From Heterocephalus glaber (Eukaryota; Chordata; Mammalia; Rodentia; Bathyergidae): a stretch of 64,000 nucleotides of DNA. The stretch lies in the NCBI RefSeq assembly GCF_000247695.1, contig NW_004624732.1, forward strand, positions 44,906,101 to 44,970,100, in the 5' to 3' direction. Under the pieces are notes generated by a model. The model searched no databases, was not told the origin of the DNA, and saw only the letters and a program-made list of their open reading frames with translations. Below are positions 61,272 through 64,000 of this stretch, piece after piece. Position numbers and translations under genes: made by a program. The first letter of the stretch is position 1; every line of letters starts with the position of its first letter.

Positions 61272-61680
61272 TGTATTGATCAGACTTCATGTTGCTGGGA
61301 CCAAATGCTTGACATCCACAATTTAAAGTAGGAGTTTCATTTTGGTTCTTGGTCTAAGAGAGTTCAGTCCATAATTGGCTAGCTCCACAACAGAAAACAC
61401 ATGGCAGATAAGCATAGCAGAGGGCGCTGCTCATACATTTGGAGTCACAAAATAAAGAATGTAAGAAAAGCTAGAAAAAAGATATGCTTTCCAAAGGCAT
61501 ATCCCCAGTAGCCTATCTTTTCCAATTTGGCCCTTCCTCTTAATTGTGCATTTAGCTGTGAACTCATCAATTCACTGAACCACTGATGAGTATAGGATCC
61601 TATTATCAAATTACTTGGCAAAATTACCACGTCTAAACACATGAAAATTTTGAGGGATATTTTAAATATAATCCATAACA
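61272..61680 (-). mobile_element. MaLR-type solo LTR
   Basis: Reverse-oriented LTR. The 3' end is at the left (TGTATTGATCAGACTTCATG, then TTGCTGGGACCAAATGC) and the 5' end at the right (ATGAAAATTTTGAGGGATAT, ending ATAATCCATAACA). Internal landmarks are TTCAGTCCATAATTGGCTAG and GTGAACTCATCAATTCACTG. Confidence 0.82.
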
Positions 61681-62402
61681 AAGTTGAATAAACATAACAA
61701 ACACAAAACAAAGTTTATTAATATATACTGCGACTGACATTTCTTTCTCATCATATTTGTGATAGAGGTGAACCTCAAGAGAAAGTGAAAACCACTGATA
61801 TGGCAAATGCTCGGTAAATTGTGAAAATACATAACCTGCAGATTAACTTTCTGACATTAAAAATCCATGACATTAACTTAAATAATTTGAACCCATTAGT
61901 GTGTTTAATTAATCATGATATGCCAATTTGACAGGATTTAGAAATTTCTAGCAGATTAGCAAAGCACACATTTGGGAGTGTCTGTGGGGTGTTTCCAAAA
62001 ATGATTAGCTTGTGTGGCAACAAATTAGGTGGGCAAGACCCAATCTACCTGTGAGTGGCATCATAAGTAGGCTGAATAAAAGTGCAGAGAGAGTTGACCT
62101 GTGTTCAAAAGCTCCATTCTACTTCAGAAGGTGTGTCTTAGGCTGCCATCACCTGTGGACATCAGACTGCAGTTTCTTTAGCCTTTCAGTGGAAAATCAT
62201 ACCCAAACTTTCTCAGGGAGCTTTCAGGCCTTTGACATTGATTGAGGCTGTATCCTTGATATCTCTTGTTCTGTGGCTTCCAGCTCATGGGACTGAGCAG
62301 CTACTGAATTCTGTAGCTTTCTATCAAACAAACAGCCATTGTGAACTCTCCTGCCTCTGATTCTGCAAGTCTACTTAATCTCTTTCTGAGTTTCTCTCCT
62401 CT

Positions 62403-62455
<53 letters not shown>

Positions 62456-62458
62456 ATC
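62403..62458 (+). repeat. (TC)n(TA)n(TG)n composite microsatellite
   Basis: Blocks of TC, then TA, then TG follow one another inside the LTR, growing from the CTCTCTCTATATATA motif expected at this LTR position. Confidence 0.95.
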
Positions 62459-62477
62459 TATGACTAAATATGGTGAA

Positions 62478-62978
62478 CGTTTAAATTTTAAAAAATATTA
62501 CAGAAGACACATATACACTCTAATCACCCTCAAAATACTCTCTCTCATTTTGAACACACTTAGCCCATAATTCTTTCCCCTTTCTGAAGCTAATCCTGAA
62601 GTCCTATTTTGTTAGTGTTTTTAAGAGTGTGATCAAAAATAGAAAGAATGTTGCTACTGAGTGGCAGCCAATGGAAAGGCAGACTTGTAAAAACTTTATC
62701 TTGTTTCCTCATCCACCTCATTCACTGGATCTGGATCTGGCACTATGCAAGTTATGTCTCTTCCACAAATTCAAAATGATCAAGAAAGTAAACATTTTGA
62801 ATCAATTCAGGACTTGGAGGCTGCCACAACACTGTTAACTAAAAAAAGGAAAGAGCATTTCCAGAACTGCTTCAGAGAGTGGCAAGAATGATGGGATAAG
62901 TCTGTTCAAAAGAAGGGCAGTATTTTGTGAAGATTAATGGTAATGTATCTTTTACTGTAATATTTTTTAAACTAAAAA
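62478..62978. mobile_element. Fold-back mariner (Tc1/mariner) derivative
   Basis: Ends TTTTAAAAAATATTACAG (62486-62503) and CTGTAATATTTTTTAAAC (62955-62972) are inverted repeats, 17 of 18 matching. The plus strand at 62690-62960 carries a decayed mariner transposase C-terminus: PHPPHSLDLDLA (62707 on, the region of the last catalytic Asp) and EHFQNCFREWQE, stop, WDKSVQKKG (62853-62930). The minus strand at 62520-62640 carries a second C-terminus with KCVQNEREYFEGD and a stop at 62520-62522. So both ends derive from the transposase 3' end, facing outward. Transposases of this family cut and paste at TA. The copy is far shorter than a full mariner (about 1.3 kb), lacks the N-terminal part and cannot encode an active enzyme. 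Two independent head-on insertions are the alternative. Confidence 0.75.
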
Positions 62979-63021
62979 TCTATATCCAACTCTGTTCTTC
63001 TAGAGAACTGTAACCTAACCA

Positions 63022-64000
63022 TTTCTTTTTTCCTTTTTCTATTTTTATTCTTTTGCTTAAATTCTTTTCTTGGTACATTTTAGGTTTACAATACATTTAC
63101 ATTTATCATTGGGTGCTTGTACCTGTACATGATGTATCTTGGTTCTTATTTTTTTCCAATTACCTGTGCATCCTTCCCCCGCCCCTTCCCTATTTACATA
63201 GACTCTGTTTCCATTCATTACTTTTCTCATAATATTTCCTTTCCCGTCTTTAATTTCCCATAACCCTCTAACTTCCCTTACCCCTATGGACCTTTTCTTC
63301 CCATTTCAAATTATCAATTATTCGTTTTAACCCTTGTTTACATTTTCAGTTTCTCACACTAGAGAAACTATTTGGTATTTACACATGTGTGTCCTATTTA
63401 TTTCACTTAAGAGTATCGACTCAATATGCATCCACTTAGCTAGAAATATCTCTAGTTTCTCATTCTTTATGGCTGAGTAGTACTCAATTTTATAAAAAAA
63501 AAAACTACATCTTCTTTATCCAGTTTCCAGTTGATGGGCTCTGGGACTGTTTCTAAGGTTTAGCTATTATAAGCTGTGCCACCATAAACATGGGTGCGCA
63601 TATATCACTGTGGTATGATTTTTTAATTCTTTTGCGAAGACACCCAGCAGAGGAATAGCTGGGTCAAATGGGACTCTAGCCCTAGTTGTTTGAGGTATCT
63701 CCATACTGATTTCCACAGTGGTTGCATCAGTCTGCAATCCCACCACAAATGAAAAAGAGTTCCACACACTCCTGCGAGCATTTGTTATTGGTTGAACTCT
63801 TGATAGCAGCCATTCTTTCGGGGGTGAGATGAAATCTCAGTGTTGTTTTCATTTGCATCTCTTGAATGACTAGTGATGTTGAATGTTTTTTCATGTGTTT
63901 ATTTGCTGCTTTTACTTCTTTGTTTGAGAAATGTCTGTTCATTTCAGATGCCCATTTTTGAATTGGGTCTTTGAATTTGAGGGGTCTGATTTTTTTCAGT
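63022..64000 (-). mobile_element. LINE-1 3' end, continues past right edge
   Basis: Starts with a T-rich tail (63025-63060) directly after the MLT2-type LTR and matches 6961-8366 along its length, with 3'UTR text TTGGGTGCTTGTACCTGTAC. The minus frame at 63567-63767 contains FDPAIPLLGV, and 63727-63942 contains MNRHFSNKEVKAANKHMKKH, both L1 ORF2 C-terminal motifs. Frames are broken. Its 5' limit lies outside the window. Confidence 0.93.

Larger units (their letters stand above)
61902..63021 (+). mobile_element. MLT2-type ERVL LTR interrupted by a mariner derivative
   Basis: The left part (61902-62465) has TGTTTAATTAATCATGATAT, GGGAGTGTCTGTGGGGTGTT, CCAAAAATGATTAGCTTGTG, and a CCACAGTCTGATGTCC-type middle, then the CT/TA/GT tract typical of this LTR end. 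The right part (62980-63021) resumes with ATATCCAACTCTGTTCTTCT, AGAGAACTGTAACCTAACCA, corresponding to CCTATTGGTTCTG...GAGAACCCTGACTAATACA. About 510 bp of foreign DNA separates them. An open frame at 62012-62245 is incidental. Confidence 0.78.

Overview
This window looks like ordinary nuclear DNA of a mammal, most likely a rodent. It is AT-rich, has no convincing functional protein-coding gene, and is built from retroposons of several ages. The rodent call rests on three SINE types: many tRNA-Ala-type ID elements (A box TAGCTCAGTGG, B box close to GAGTTCGATCC), one B1 element with its internal duplication, and one dimeric B1+ID element. The ID subtype (GGATTTAGCTCAGTGGTTC head, GTACC before the A-tail) and the dimer do not look like mouse or rat and would fit a squirrel-related or beaver/kangaroo-rat lineage. 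The species is not proven. No true tRNA, rRNA, CRISPR array or bacterial feature was seen, and the open frames present are short and mostly accidental.

Layout. Positions 1-632 hold an antisense RPL12 processed pseudogene with its 5' leader and two lesions. 4-15 kb: three ID SINEs, a 5'-truncated L1 3' end, a B1, MIR and L2 remnants, and two related copies of an unnamed repeat. 16-27.3 kb: MER5A-like, MIR and MaLR LTR copies, four ID elements on the minus strand (three with clear target-site duplications), and an isolated L1 ORF1 fragment without a 3' end. 27.3-35.4 kb: nearly featureless AT-rich DNA. 35.4-39.4 kb: a broken mosaic in which an L1 (ORF1 plus ORF2 endonuclease) stops at the first half of an ID element, which is fused to half an MLT1-type LTR that carries a six-unit telomeric (CCCTAA) block. 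More MLT1-like sequence follows. 39.8-50 kb: microsatellites, the B1-ID dimer, a p53-like site, an MST-type LTR and one candidate conserved noncoding stretch. 50.7-57 kb: an ID, L2 and MIR pieces, an ERVL/MaLR LTR, and a MaLR LTR that has grown an internal minisatellite, gained an ID and ends in a perfect hairpin. 61-64 kb: a MaLR LTR, an MLT2-type LTR interrupted by a fold-back mariner derivative, and a second L1 3' end running off the window.

No gene network or new biological system is visible. The best leads are structural: the telomere-repeat block inside a rearranged LTR, the mariner derivative whose two ends both descend from the transposase 3' end, and the hairpin-bearing LTR minisatellite. 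Family names are recalled from consensus knowledge and were not checked with a repeat search.
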